Positions 8,348 through 17,281 of a stretch of 64,000 bases of DNA are shown piece by piece. The stretch spans positions 99,623 to 163,622 of the forward strand of contig CALGZC010000038.1 of assembly GCA_937934745.1 (NCBI GenBank), in the 5' to 3' direction. The notes below the pieces were generated by a model that made no database searches, had not been told where the DNA came from, and worked only from the letters and a program-made list of their open reading frames with translations. Source of the DNA: an uncultured Blastocatellia bacterium. Its GTDB lineage: Bacteria; Acidobacteriota; Blastocatellia; Chloracidobacteriales; Chloracidobacteriaceae. How positions within the stretch are numbered: position 1 is the stretch's first letter; each line of letters starts with the position of its first letter. The translations under genes were made by a program, and so were the position numbers.

Positions 8348-11300
8348 ATGAGCGCACCCACGCCGTCCGTTCGTCCTGTCATCAACCCAATTCGTACCCG
8401 CGCCGACTGGGAGGCACAGCGCGGTGCCTGCCGGCAAGACCCGGGTGCTTTTCACGGCGCCATTGCGCAGCGTGCCATTCACTGGTTTGATGTCGCCCGT
8501 GCAGCCTGGCTAACGTATGACGAAGCTGCCGGATGCTGGACCGGATATGCCGCCCAAACCGGGGCCGCCGTTACGTGTGACGCGGCAGACTTTACCCCCT
8601 GGACGCGCGCCTTTGACGATACCGATGCTCCCTACTACCGCTGGTTTGTCGGCGGCTTCACCAACGCCTGCTTCAATGAAGTGGACCGCCACGTCCTGGC
8701 CGGCCACGGCGACGAGATTGCATTTTACTTCGAGGGCGACCGCTGGGATCAGTCGCTTGACGATGGGCGCGGCGGCCCGGTGGTTTCCTTTGCGGTGACG
8801 CGCAAGCGCCTGATGTTGGAGACGGTCAAAGCAGCGCTCGTACTCCAGGGACTGGGGCTGCGCGCCGGCGACCGCATCGCCATCAACCTGCCCAACATTA
8901 TGGAGCAAATCTACTTCACCGAGGCTGCGAAGCGACTCGGCGTCATCTACACACCGGTTTTCGGCGGGTTTTCGGCAAAAACGCTCAGCGACCGCATCCA
9001 CGACTCTGGAGCAAAGGTTGTCATTACGTCGGACGGTGGCTACCGCAATGCCCAGATTGTGCCGTACAAGGAAGCCTACACCGACAAAGCCCTGGATGAT
9101 TATGTGCCGGTTGCGGACGTTCTCGACATTGTCCGTGACACGCTCGAAATGCTGACCGAAAAATCCACCTTTGGGTGGATGGGGGAGCACTTTCACGATG
9201 CCGTCATCGAGCATATTTGCCAGGCCGTGCGCGCCGCGATGGCCGGCGACATCACCGTGGAGCGCGCCGACGCCATGCGCGGCGTTGGCGTCGGCCTCAG
9301 TGAGCTACGCATGCTGTCGGCCAAGGCGAAGTCCCTGATCCGCACCGCCATCGCCAAGGCGCTCGTGACCACCCCGGCGCGCGTTGAAACGGTTGTTGTT
9401 GTCAAGCATACCGGACAGGAGATCGTCTGGCGGCCGGAACGCGACCGCTGGGCGCATGACCTGCTGGCGGAGGCGTCGCGTCGGCTGCTGGCGACGGCCC
9501 AGGAACGCGGCCTGCCCGTTGCCGCCGAAGATGACCTGCTCAATCTGCCGACGGCCGAGTTTGTCGGCGTTCTCTACGCGCACTCGCGCCCGCTGCCGGT
9601 CGCGGCGGAGTTTCCGCTGTTTTTCATCTACACGTCGGGCAGCACGGGCAAGCCCAAGGGCGTTGTCCATGTTCACGGAGGCTATGTCGCCGGCCTCGCC
9701 CACACGATGAAGGTTGCGTTTGACGCGCGTCCGGGCGATGTCATGTATGTCATTGCCGATCCGGGCTGGATTACGGGACAGAGCTACCTCATTTCGGCAG
9801 CACTGACGACGCGCGTCACGAGCGTTGTCGCCGAAGGTGCGCCGGTGTTTCCCAACGCGGGGCGGTTTGCTTCGATCATCGAGCGTTACCGGGTCAACAT
9901 CTTCAAAGCCGGTTCGACGTTTCTCAAGGCAATTATGGCCGACCCGCAGCATCGCGCCGACGTGGAGCGTTACGACGTGTCTTCCCTGCACGTCGCTACA
10001 TTTTGCGCCGAGCCGACCTCCCCGGCCGTCCAGCAGTTTGGGATGGAGTTACTGTGTCGGCAGTACATCAACTCCTACTGGGCAACGGAACATGGCGGCA
10101 TTGTCTGGACGCACTTTTACGCCAACGATGACTTCCCGCTCCGGCCAGACGCCCACACGTATCCTCTGCCCTGGATTATGGGCGATGTGTGGGTGGCGGA
10201 GGAGACGGACGATGCCGGCGTCGCCATCCGCCACCGGCCGGCCGCCGTTGAAGAGAAGGGCGAAATTGTCATCACCCAGCCATATCCCTACCTGGCGCGA
10301 ACCGTCTGGGGCGATGTGGCAAGCTTTACTGTCACCCTGACCGCCACCGGCAACGGCTTTGAGACCGCAGCCGTTGCACCGGGCTGGCGCGGCGATTTCG
10401 AGCGCTATCAGAAGCTTTACTGGACGAAATGGGCCGGAACGCTCGCCTACACGCAGGGCGACTTTGCGCGTAAGTACGCCGACGGCAGCTTCAGCCTACA
10501 CGGGCGCTCAGACGACGTCATCAACGTGAGCGGCCACCGGCTTGGAACAGAGGAAATCGAAGGGGCAATCTTGCGCGACAAGCAGATGAACCCAAACTCG
10601 GTCGTGGGTAACGTCATTGTTATCGGCGCACCCCACCGGGAGAAAGGTCAGACGCCGGTCGCCTTTATCCTGACAGCTCCCGGACGCAAATTGACCACGG
10701 AAGACGAACGCCGACTTTCAGAGCTGGTGCGGCAAGAAAAAGGACTAACGGCCGTACCGTCCGATTACATTCCGGTCAGCGCCTTTCCTGAGACACGGAG
10801 CGGCAAGTACATGCGACGGTTTCTGAAGAACCTGCTGTTTGACGAGCCGCTGGGTGATACGACGACCCTGCGCAACCCTGAAGTCCTTGCGGAACTGGCG
10901 GCCAAGATCAGGGAGTGGCGTGAAAAAACGCGCTTGCGCGAAGAGCATCGCATCTTTGAGACGTATCGCTACGTGCGCGTGCAGTATTTCGATGTTGTTC
11001 CTCCAAAGAATGGGCAGGCTGCCCGGCGCATTGCCCTGGTGACCATTACGAATCCGCCCGTCAACGCGCTCAACGAGCGGGCGCTGGACGAGCTAATTAC
11101 CGTTGTCGAGCACCTTGAGCGGCGCACTGATGTGCAGGTTGTCATTTTCACCGGAGAGGGAACCCGCTCGTTTGTTGCCGGCGCCGACGTCAAGCAGTTA
11201 CTGGATTTCAAGACCGCTGCCGCGGCGCTCCCACTACCGAATAACGCCCACCTGGTCTTCAGTAAAATTGAGCAGATGGGCAAGCCGGTGATTGCCGCAG

Positions 11301-11470
11301 TGAACGGCGTTGCGCTCGGCGGCGGCAATGAGTTCCAGATGGCCTGCCACTACACGGTGAGCGAACCGACGGCCGTGTTTGGGCAGCCGGAAATTCGGCT
11401 CAACTTGATTCCGGGCTACGGCGGAACGCAGCGCTTGCCACGTCTGCTAGCGCTGCGCCGGGGCGAATAA
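8348..11470 (+). CDS. pcs: Propionyl-CoA synthase, truncated (ACS domain plus partial enoyl-CoA hydratase)
   Basis: A 1040-residue protein resembling the first part of the trifunctional propionyl-CoA synthase of the 3-hydroxypropionate pathway (about 1,800 residues in Chloroflexus: acyl-CoA synthetase, enoyl-CoA hydratase, enoyl-CoA reductase). The adenylate-forming domain has the phosphate loop IYTSGSTGKPKGVVHVHGGY (about 427-446), GRSDDVINVSGHRLGTEE (about 718-735) and the catalytic lysine in TRSGKYMRRF (about 817). It also has the long insert before the phosphate loop seen in this enzyme and not in ordinary acetyl-CoA synthetase. The hydratase domain begins near 890 (NPPVNALNERALDE) and still has both candidate catalytic glutamates (ALGGGNEFQMACH and FGQPEIRLN). 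The frame then ends at LLALRRGE-stop, before the hydratase C-terminal helices and the whole reductase domain. No reductase sequence follows in any frame before the opposing gene. A stable ACS-hydratase remnant or a broken gene are both possible. Confidence 0.85.
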   Translation: MSAPTPSVRPVINPIRTRADWEAQRGACRQDPGAFHGAIAQRAIHWFDVARAAWLTYDEAAGCWTGYAAQTGAAVTCDAADFTPWTRAFDDTDAPYYRWFVGGFTNACFNEVDRHVLAGHGDEIAFYFEGDRWDQSLDDGRGGPVVSFAVTRKRLMLETVKAALVLQGLGLRAGDRIAINLPNIMEQIYFTEAAKRLGVIYTPVFGGFSAKTLSDRIHDSGAKVVITSDGGYRNAQIVPYKEAYTDKALDDYVPVADVLDIVRDTLEMLTEKSTFGWMGEHFHDAVIEHICQAVRAAMAGDITVERADAMRGVGVGLSELRMLSAKAKSLIRTAIAKALVTTPARVETVVVVKHTGQEIVWRPERDRWAHDLLAEASRRLLATAQERGLPVAAEDDLLNLPTAEFVGVLYAHSRPLPVAAEFPLFFIYTSGSTGKPKGVVHVHGGYVAGLAHTMKVAFDARPGDVMYVIADPGWITGQSYLISAALTTRVTSVVAEGAPVFPNAGRFASIIERYRVNIFKAGSTFLKAIMADPQHRADVERYDVSSLHVATFCAEPTSPAVQQFGMELLCRQYINSYWATEHGGIVWTHFYANDDFPLRPDAHTYPLPWIMGDVWVAEETDDAGVAIRHRPAAVEEKGEIVITQPYPYLARTVWGDVASFTVTLTATGNGFETAAVAPGWRGDFERYQKLYWTKWAGTLAYTQGDFARKYADGSFSLHGRSDDVINVSGHRLGTEEIEGAILRDKQMNPNSVVGNVIVIGAPHREKGQTPVAFILTAPGRKLTTEDERRLSELVRQEKGLTAVPSDYIPVSAFPETRSGKYMRRFLKNLLFDEPLGDTTTLRNPEVLAELAAKIREWREKTRLREEHRIFETYRYVRVQYFDVVPPKNGQAARRIALVTITNPPVNALNERALDELITVVEHLERRTDVQVVIFTGEGTRSFVAGADVKQLLDFKTAAAALPLPNNAHLVFSKIEQMGKPVIAAVNGVALGGGNEFQMACHYTVSEPTAVFGQPEIRLNLIPGYGGTQRLPRLLALRRGE

Positions 11471-11513
11471 GTCGTCCAGTTATCGGGAATGGTTTTTTAC
11501 AAATGCATCGGTT

Positions 11514-12629
11514 TTAGCAGGCATCCGTTCGGCGCCTGAAGAGGCGGCGCAGCGGTGCTGTCAGCCGCCATGACCGCGAGTGCAGGATATTCCTCAACTG
11601 TACCTCCACCCGCCGTAACTGTGCTTCTACCTCTCCGAGCTGCTCCGCAAGCCGGTCACGTTCGGCAAAGACGGCTGCCACCTGCTGTTGCAAATGGGCA
11701 ACCTCGCCGTTTTTAGCGTGGAGGGCTTGCTCACACTCCGCAAGGCGGGTGCTTAGGGTGGCAAGCTCGGCGTCTTTGGCACGCCAGATCTCGGCGACAT
11801 CGGCATCTTTCTTCTGAAGGGCAGCTTGCAACCGATGCTCAAACTCCGTTGCCTGGGCGACCAACGTCCGTTCAGATTCAAGCTGTACCTCGCGCAGGCG
11901 CTCCCGCAGTTCCAACACCCGGCACTGCATGGCGAGCGGGTCAAAATCCTCAACGCCCAGTGTCCGTAACAGCCGTAGCAACGGCTCAAACCGTTCACGC
12001 CGCCCGGACTCCAGCACCAAACACCACCGCGAGACCGCCAACGAGGGATGGATGTCTGCCATGGTGAGGAAAAGCGGCGTCCCGCCCTGCCGACGCAGCG
12101 CAGCCATCAGTTCACCAATCTGGATGATGTCCGTCGCATCCAGCCAGCGGCCCAGCACACCGTCGTAGGCCGCCAACGACGGAACGGCTGCCAAACGGTC
12201 GAAGAAGCCGAGCTGCGGCGGCTCGGCGCCGAGATCGGCGGCAAATGTTTCAGCATAACGACGGACGAACGCAGCATCGTCTTCCTGCACCACGGCCGTC
12301 AGAAAACGCGACGGCCAACTGTTGAGGTCGTCCGGCACGGCAACTTGTTGAGCAGTGCCGTTGTCGCCACCCGGCCCGCCCTCCGGCACAAGCGCGAAGT
12401 CTCCCCGGACCAGCCCGCCGGTCCACACCAGATAGGCAATGCGCCGATCCAGTGCGTGCCAGGTTTCCGGCGCGGAGACTCCGGGGGTGGCACCGATGGA
12501 GGTGGATGAACAGGCTTCGACGCGGCATTCCTCAATGGTATCGTATGCCTGACCATGTGATTTTTGTTCGGAGTGTGAAAACGCTCTTATGACCACGTTA
12601 CCTGCATCGCCTATCAAGTATGCCGTCAT
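11514..12629 (-). CDS. Coiled-coil protein with a glycosyltransferase-associated C-terminal motif
   Basis: A 371-residue protein of unknown function. The first two thirds are globular with no motif I recognise. From about 230 to 350 it is a long charged coiled coil (LRERLREVQLESERTLVAQ onward). It ends with ILHSRSWRLTAPLRRLFRRR; the 'SRSWRLTAPLR' box commonly closes coiled coils attached to cell-surface glycosyltransferases and related polysaccharide proteins. No transferase domain is present here, so it may be a partner or scaffold in surface-glycan synthesis. The longest frame would overlap the start of the divergent mtnP gene by 41 bases; the true start may lie further in, but no convincing internal ATG with a ribosome site was found. 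It lies tail to tail, 43 bases from the truncated propionyl-CoA synthase. Confidence 0.6.
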   Translation of the reverse strand: MTAYLIGDAGNVVIRAFSHSEQKSHGQAYDTIEECRVEACSSTSIGATPGVSAPETWHALDRRIAYLVWTGGLVRGDFALVPEGGPGGDNGTAQQVAVPDDLNSWPSRFLTAVVQEDDAAFVRRYAETFAADLGAEPPQLGFFDRLAAVPSLAAYDGVLGRWLDATDIIQIGELMAALRRQGGTPLFLTMADIHPSLAVSRWCLVLESGRRERFEPLLRLLRTLGVEDFDPLAMQCRVLELRERLREVQLESERTLVAQATEFEHRLQAALQKKDADVAEIWRAKDAELATLSTRLAECEQALHAKNGEVAHLQQQVAAVFAERDRLAEQLGEVEAQLRRVEVQLRNILHSRSWRLTAPLRRLFRRRTDAC

Positions 12630-13482
12630 CGGCGGTAGCGGCTTCTATCGTATGGAAGCCTTTGAGGAAACGGAAGAATTGTTTCTTGATACGCCCTTTG
12701 GAAAGCCCTCGGACGCGATTATTACCGGCCGGCTCGATGGTGTCCCGGTGGCCTTTCTACCACGCCACGGACGCGGACACCTGTTGCTTCCGTCAGAACT
12801 CCCCTTTCGCGCCAATATTTACGCCCTCAAAATGATCGGCGTGGAGTTTATCATCTCCATTTCTGCCGTCGGTTCACTCAGGGAGGAACTCAAGCCACTC
12901 GATGTTGTGATCCCCGACCAGTTCTTTGACCGCACACGCGGACGCACACAGGAATCAACCTTTTTCGGCGACGGGATTGTTGCGCACGTCACGTTTGCCG
13001 ATCCGGTGTGTGCACTGCTCTGCGACCACCTCGAGGCCGCAGCCCGCGAACTGCACAATGTTCGCGTTCACCGGGGCGGAACATACCTGTGTATGGAGGG
13101 CCCGGCGTTTTCAACCCGCGCGGAGTCCAATGTGTATCGGCAATGGGGCATGTCGGTCATCGGCATGACAAACCTCCAGGAAGCAAAACTGGCGCGTGAA
13201 GCTGAGATGAGCTACGCAACACTGGCTATGGTCACCGATTACGACTGCTGGCACGAAGGTCACGCGGCCGTCACCGTAGAAATGGTCATTGATTTCCTGA
13301 ACCGCAACGTGGCCACGGCACAGAGCATCGTGCGCGGGGCGCTGCGGCGGCTGGCAGCCACGAATCCAAGCTCACCCTACGCTTCGGCGCTCAAAAACGC
13401 GATTATGACCCGCCCGGATTTGGTCTTTCCTGAAACGCGCCGGCGGCTGGCAGCCATTATCGGGAAGTACTTGCCGCTGTAA
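12589..13482 (+). CDS. mtnP: S-methyl-5'-thioadenosine phosphorylase
   Basis: A 297-residue member of the purine nucleoside phosphorylase family 2. It cleaves methylthioadenosine, a by-product of polyamine synthesis, with phosphate to adenine and methylthioribose-1-phosphate, starting methionine salvage. Visible features are the N-terminal VIGGSGFYRM phosphate-binding loop, PRHGRGHLLLPSE, the ISISAVGSLREELKPLDVVI strand-loop, RGGTYLCMEGPAFSTRAES and MTNLQEAKLAREAEM, all at expected positions. Other methionine-salvage genes are not adjacent. The product would be relevant only to aminopropyl-transfer polyamine synthesis; the agmatine pathway at 43-47 kb makes putrescine, the acceptor for that step. 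The start overlaps the longest version of the divergent upstream gene. Confidence 0.93.
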   Translation: MTTLPASPIKYAVIGGSGFYRMEAFEETEELFLDTPFGKPSDAIITGRLDGVPVAFLPRHGRGHLLLPSELPFRANIYALKMIGVEFIISISAVGSLREELKPLDVVIPDQFFDRTRGRTQESTFFGDGIVAHVTFADPVCALLCDHLEAAARELHNVRVHRGGTYLCMEGPAFSTRAESNVYRQWGMSVIGMTNLQEAKLAREAEMSYATLAMVTDYDCWHEGHAAVTVEMVIDFLNRNVATAQSIVRGALRRLAATNPSSPYASALKNAIMTRPDLVFPETRRRLAAIIGKYLPL

Positions 13483-13719
13483 AGCACCTGCCGTCGTGGC
13501 GCCTCAGGACCGACCAGGTCACAACCGGCAGTCAACGGGCCCCAGTAACAACAGGCGTGTAAAAAAATGTTTTCCCTGTAGCCAGACGCCCACGCTTGGA
13601 CCATACTGGGGAACAAATCAGTCAACCACCCCGGCAGTACGCACAAGCCACACACCCAATGAACGCTGCACGGCGACTCCCCCCGCTCATCGCACGCAAG
13701 GTTGAAGCGCGTAAGTTCA

Positions 13720-15732
13720 ATGGTCAAACCCACGCTTTTTGTCCAGCTCTGCCTGCTGCTTGGTGGCGCGCTGAGCATCCCGGTATTTGCGCAATCCGAA
13801 CGGCCGGGTGACGTAGCGCCGCCACGTGCTTATGCCATCGTCAATGCCCGTCTTTTTCCGGTCTCGAGTCCGCCCATCGCGCGCGGAACAATTGTGATCC
13901 GCAACGGCCTCATTGTTGCCGTGGGAGCGGACATCAAGCCGCCGGCCGACGCGCGTCAACTGGACGGGACAGACCTGAACGTCTATCCCGGGCTGATCGA
14001 TGCCGTCAGTCACGTCGGTTTTCAGGCATCCACACCGTCCACACCGCCTACCGGCGTTTTGCGCGCGGCGCCTAGCACCCCGCCACCGCCGGCACCGGCC
14101 GGCGCCCTTGCCAATTCCACCCGTCCGACCGGTTTTCAACCTGAGTTGCTGAGTGCCGAACTGGTGCGTCCAAACGGCGAGGGACTGGAGCCGGCCCGGC
14201 AGGCCGGCTTCACGGCGGCGCTCACCATTCCCCGTGAAGGGATTGTGATGGGGCGGTCGGCCGTGATCGCTCTGGCCGGCAGCACGCCGCGTGATATGGT
14301 CATTCGGACACCCGTGGCGTTGCACATCACATTTCGTGTGGTCTCAGGCAGCGGCTATCCCAACTCGCTGATGGGTGTTTTCTCAATGGTACGGCAGGCG
14401 TTTCTCGACGCCCAACAGTACCAGGCACACTGGGCGGCTTACCGTGCCAACCCGCGTGGACTGAAACGCCCACCGGATGACCCGTCGCTCGAAGCACTGC
14501 TACCGGCGCTCAAGCGCGAAATGCCCGTTGTCTTCCACGCTGACACCGAACGGGAAATCATCCGGGCGCTTGACTTTGCTCAGGAATTTAACTTGCAGCC
14601 GATCATTGCCGGCGGCCGCGAAGCCGACAAGGTCGCCAACCGCCTTAAGGCGGCTCAAGCGATGGTTCTGCTGTCACTGAATGTCCCCAAGCGGAATACA
14701 ACATTCTCGCCCGAAGCCGATCCGGAGCCACTGTCACTGTTGCGCGCACGGGTGGCGGCGCTTAAAACGGCGCCGGTTCTCCACAAGACCGGGGTTTCCT
14801 TTGCCTTCCAAACCGGCGGTCTCACACCGGCCGAAGCCATAACCAATATCAAAAAATTCGTGGACAACGGCCTTCCGGCCGATGAAGCCCTGCGGGCGGT
14901 GACCTCGCGCCCGGCAGAGATCTTTGGTCTCGCCGACCGCCTTGGCACACTGGAAGTCGGCAAGGTCGCCAATCTCATTGCCGTTCGGGGCGATCTCTGG
15001 GACGCCAAGCGTAAACTGGCCTTCGCCTTTATTGACGGGGCGATGGTCAACTTGCGCGGCCAGAACGTGTCTCCCGCCGATGTCAGCGGAACCTGGGGGA
15101 CTCAGGGGCTGAAACTGACGGTGACCCGCAGCAATAACCAACTGACAGGCAACATCCGCATCGGCGCGCAGGAGATCGCACTGCGTGAGCTGCGGTTAGG
15201 TCTCGACGAAGATGCCTCACTGTCCACCATCCGCTTTGTCGCCGACCTGCCCCGCGACGGTGTGACCAAGACGGCCATCTTTACGGGCAAATACCACAGC
15301 GAGGCGCTGCGTGGAAGCTTCCTCATAGACGGCCGGGCCGAACCGGAACTGACGTTCAAACGCGAAGCGGCGGGGACGGCCGGCGCAGCCGATAGTACCA
15401 ATAGTAACGGCGCAGCAGGCGATGACCTCTTTGATTTCACCGGCACGTGGAACCTTCTAGTGTCATTTGGCCCCCAGAGCTTGCCGGCCACCCTGACGCT
15501 GCGCCAAACCGGAGCCAACCTCAGTGGAACCCTGGCGTTAGGGCCGCTGGGGAGCGTTGAACTCAGCAGCGGCAAAGTGACCGGTCATCGCCTGGAAGCA
15601 AGGGTGCAAGTTGATTTTGGGGGGCGCAGCGTCGAGCTACAACTGAGCGGCACGGGCAACGGGAACACCATTGAGGGTTCGGTAACCTCGCCCCAGGGCA
15701 CGGCCGCGTTTACCGGTACGCGCCCTCAGTGA
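13720..15732 (+). CDS. Exported amidohydrolase-like protein without the HxH metal motif, C-terminal beta repeats
   Basis: A 670-residue exported protein, first of three amidohydrolase-type genes in a row. A signal peptide (VQLCLLLGGALSIPVFAQ) follows the ATG at 13720; a TTG at 13702 would add six residues. The N-terminal beta-sandwich and barrel pattern is clear (GTIVIRNGLIVAVGADIKPP, then VYPGLIDAVSHVGF, and near 405 the closing LADRLGTLEVGKVANLIAVRGD). However, the usual HxH zinc site after the 'P-G-x-I-D' strand is replaced by DAVSHVG, so ordinary metal-dependent hydrolysis is doubtful. After residue 450 there are two related beta-rich units (about 455-550 and 580-670) beginning SGTWGTQ and TGTWNLL, resembling small lipocalin-like domains. 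Substrate unknown; it may pair with the next gene product. Confidence 0.75.
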   Translation: MVKPTLFVQLCLLLGGALSIPVFAQSERPGDVAPPRAYAIVNARLFPVSSPPIARGTIVIRNGLIVAVGADIKPPADARQLDGTDLNVYPGLIDAVSHVGFQASTPSTPPTGVLRAAPSTPPPPAPAGALANSTRPTGFQPELLSAELVRPNGEGLEPARQAGFTAALTIPREGIVMGRSAVIALAGSTPRDMVIRTPVALHITFRVVSGSGYPNSLMGVFSMVRQAFLDAQQYQAHWAAYRANPRGLKRPPDDPSLEALLPALKREMPVVFHADTEREIIRALDFAQEFNLQPIIAGGREADKVANRLKAAQAMVLLSLNVPKRNTTFSPEADPEPLSLLRARVAALKTAPVLHKTGVSFAFQTGGLTPAEAITNIKKFVDNGLPADEALRAVTSRPAEIFGLADRLGTLEVGKVANLIAVRGDLWDAKRKLAFAFIDGAMVNLRGQNVSPADVSGTWGTQGLKLTVTRSNNQLTGNIRIGAQEIALRELRLGLDEDASLSTIRFVADLPRDGVTKTAIFTGKYHSEALRGSFLIDGRAEPELTFKREAAGTAGAADSTNSNGAAGDDLFDFTGTWNLLVSFGPQSLPATLTLRQTGANLSGTLALGPLGSVELSSGKVTGHRLEARVQVDFGGRSVELQLSGTGNGNTIEGSVTSPQGTAAFTGTRPQ

Positions 15733-15853
15733 AAGCCTGTATTCAAAAGCCTATGTTCATCGGTGAAAAGCTTTGCATTGCGCACCGGCGCCGCGCCAAT
15801 GTTCGCGCCAATGTTCTTGCTGCCTGACCTCACCGGTAAGGAGTCTGAGAGCC

Positions 15854-17275
15854 ATGAGATCCTGTTTCAGCCTTTGGTGCTTCGTGTTTGCCTCGCTGTT
15901 CGGTGCCCTGCTCAGCACGACAGAACTCCAGGCACAGCAGAACACCAAAGTGACGCTCATCAAGCATGCGACGCTGCTGACGGTCACACAAGGTGATCTT
16001 GAAAACACCGACCTGCTGATTGAAAACGGCAAGATCGCCAAAATTGGCCGCGGACTCTCGGCGCCGAGCGGCGCACGCATCATTGACGCAACCGGCAAGT
16101 ACGTCTTGCCCGGCATCATTGACTGTCACTCGCACTCGATGCTCGATGCCGTCAATGAAGGCTCGCTGTCGGTAACTTCGATGTGTCGCATCCGTGATGT
16201 CCTGAATCCAAACGACGTGGACCTTTACCGAGCCCTGGCCGGAGGCGTGACCACGCTCAATCTCCTGCACGGCTCGGCCAATGCCATCGGCGGACAGAAC
16301 CAAGTCGTCAAAATCAAGTATGGACGCCCGATTGAGGAATTTCTCTTCCCCGACGCCCCGCCGGGCATCAAGTTCGCACTGGGTGAAAATCCCAAGCGCT
16401 CGAATTTCCGTGTTCCGGGTCAAACACAGCGTTACCCTAACTCGCGTATGGGCGTCGAAGAAATCATTCGAGATGCTTTCGTTCGGGCGCAGGACTACAA
16501 ACGGCAGTGGGATGATTACCGGGCTGCCAGGGCGCGCAACGAAAACGTTCCGCCACCCAGGCGCGACTTGCAGCTTGAACCGTTGGTCGAGGTGCTCGAA
16601 GGTAAGCGGTACGTCCATGCGCACTGCTACCGCGCCGAGGAAATTCTCATGCTGATGAATCTGGCGGAAGAGTTTGGCTTTCGCGTGCGAACACTCCAGC
16701 ACGTTCTTGAGGGCTACAAAATTGCGCGTGAGATTGCTCGCCATAGGGCCGGGGCGTCGGCCTTTGCGGACTTCTGGTCATACAAAGTGGAAGCTTATGA
16801 TGCCATTCCCCATGACGCGGCGCTCATGATGCGCGCCGGGGTGCTTGTTTCGCTCAACTCCGACGACGATGGGCGTGCGCGCCGGCTCAACATGGAGGCG
16901 GCGCGGGTGATGAAATATGGGGATCTCACCGAAAATGAGGCCCTGCGACTGATCACCATCAATCCGGCAATTCAGCTCGGCATTGACCGGCGCGTTGGTT
17001 CACTGGAGGTCGGCAAGGATGCAGATTTAGCGATTTGGACGGCCCATCCGTTAAGCGTTTATGCGCGGGTCGAGACAACCTTTGTGGACGGCGAGATCTT
17101 CTTTGACCGTCAGGCTGACCTGGCGCAGCGTGAAGCGCTGGCCAAGGAACGCGCCGAACTGGAAGCCGCCGAAGTCAATCGCCCGCAGGGCAGCGGTGCC
17201 CCGCCGCCGGTTCCGGCCGGTCGGCGGCCGGCTTACCGGCTGGGGGATAGCTGCATGCAGACAACTAAGGAGTAA
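15854..17275 (+). CDS. Exported amidohydrolase (imidazolonepropionase-like, HxH metal site present)
   Basis: A 473-residue exported amidohydrolase. The ATG at 15854 is chosen because TAAGGAG lies about 11 bases upstream and a signal peptide follows directly (LWCFVFASLFGALLSTTELQAQ). Family features are DLLIENGKIAKIGRGL, then LPGIIDCHSHSML with the HSH metal pair, a YVHAHCYRAEEI strand with further histidines, LNSDDDGRARRLNMEAARVM near the active-site aspartate, and the closing VGSLEVGKDADLAIWTAHPL. It is the only one of the three tandem paralogues with a complete metal site. These operon-borne sets may act on peptides or related amides at the cell envelope; the substrate cannot be read from sequence. 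The next gene starts 6 bases after the stop. Confidence 0.85.
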   Translation: MRSCFSLWCFVFASLFGALLSTTELQAQQNTKVTLIKHATLLTVTQGDLENTDLLIENGKIAKIGRGLSAPSGARIIDATGKYVLPGIIDCHSHSMLDAVNEGSLSVTSMCRIRDVLNPNDVDLYRALAGGVTTLNLLHGSANAIGGQNQVVKIKYGRPIEEFLFPDAPPGIKFALGENPKRSNFRVPGQTQRYPNSRMGVEEIIRDAFVRAQDYKRQWDDYRAARARNENVPPPRRDLQLEPLVEVLEGKRYVHAHCYRAEEILMLMNLAEEFGFRVRTLQHVLEGYKIAREIARHRAGASAFADFWSYKVEAYDAIPHDAALMMRAGVLVSLNSDDDGRARRLNMEAARVMKYGDLTENEALRLITINPAIQLGIDRRVGSLEVGKDADLAIWTAHPLSVYARVETTFVDGEIFFDRQADLAQREALAKERAELEAAEVNRPQGSGAPPPVPAGRRPAYRLGDSCMQTTKE

Positions 17276-17281
17276 GCAAGC

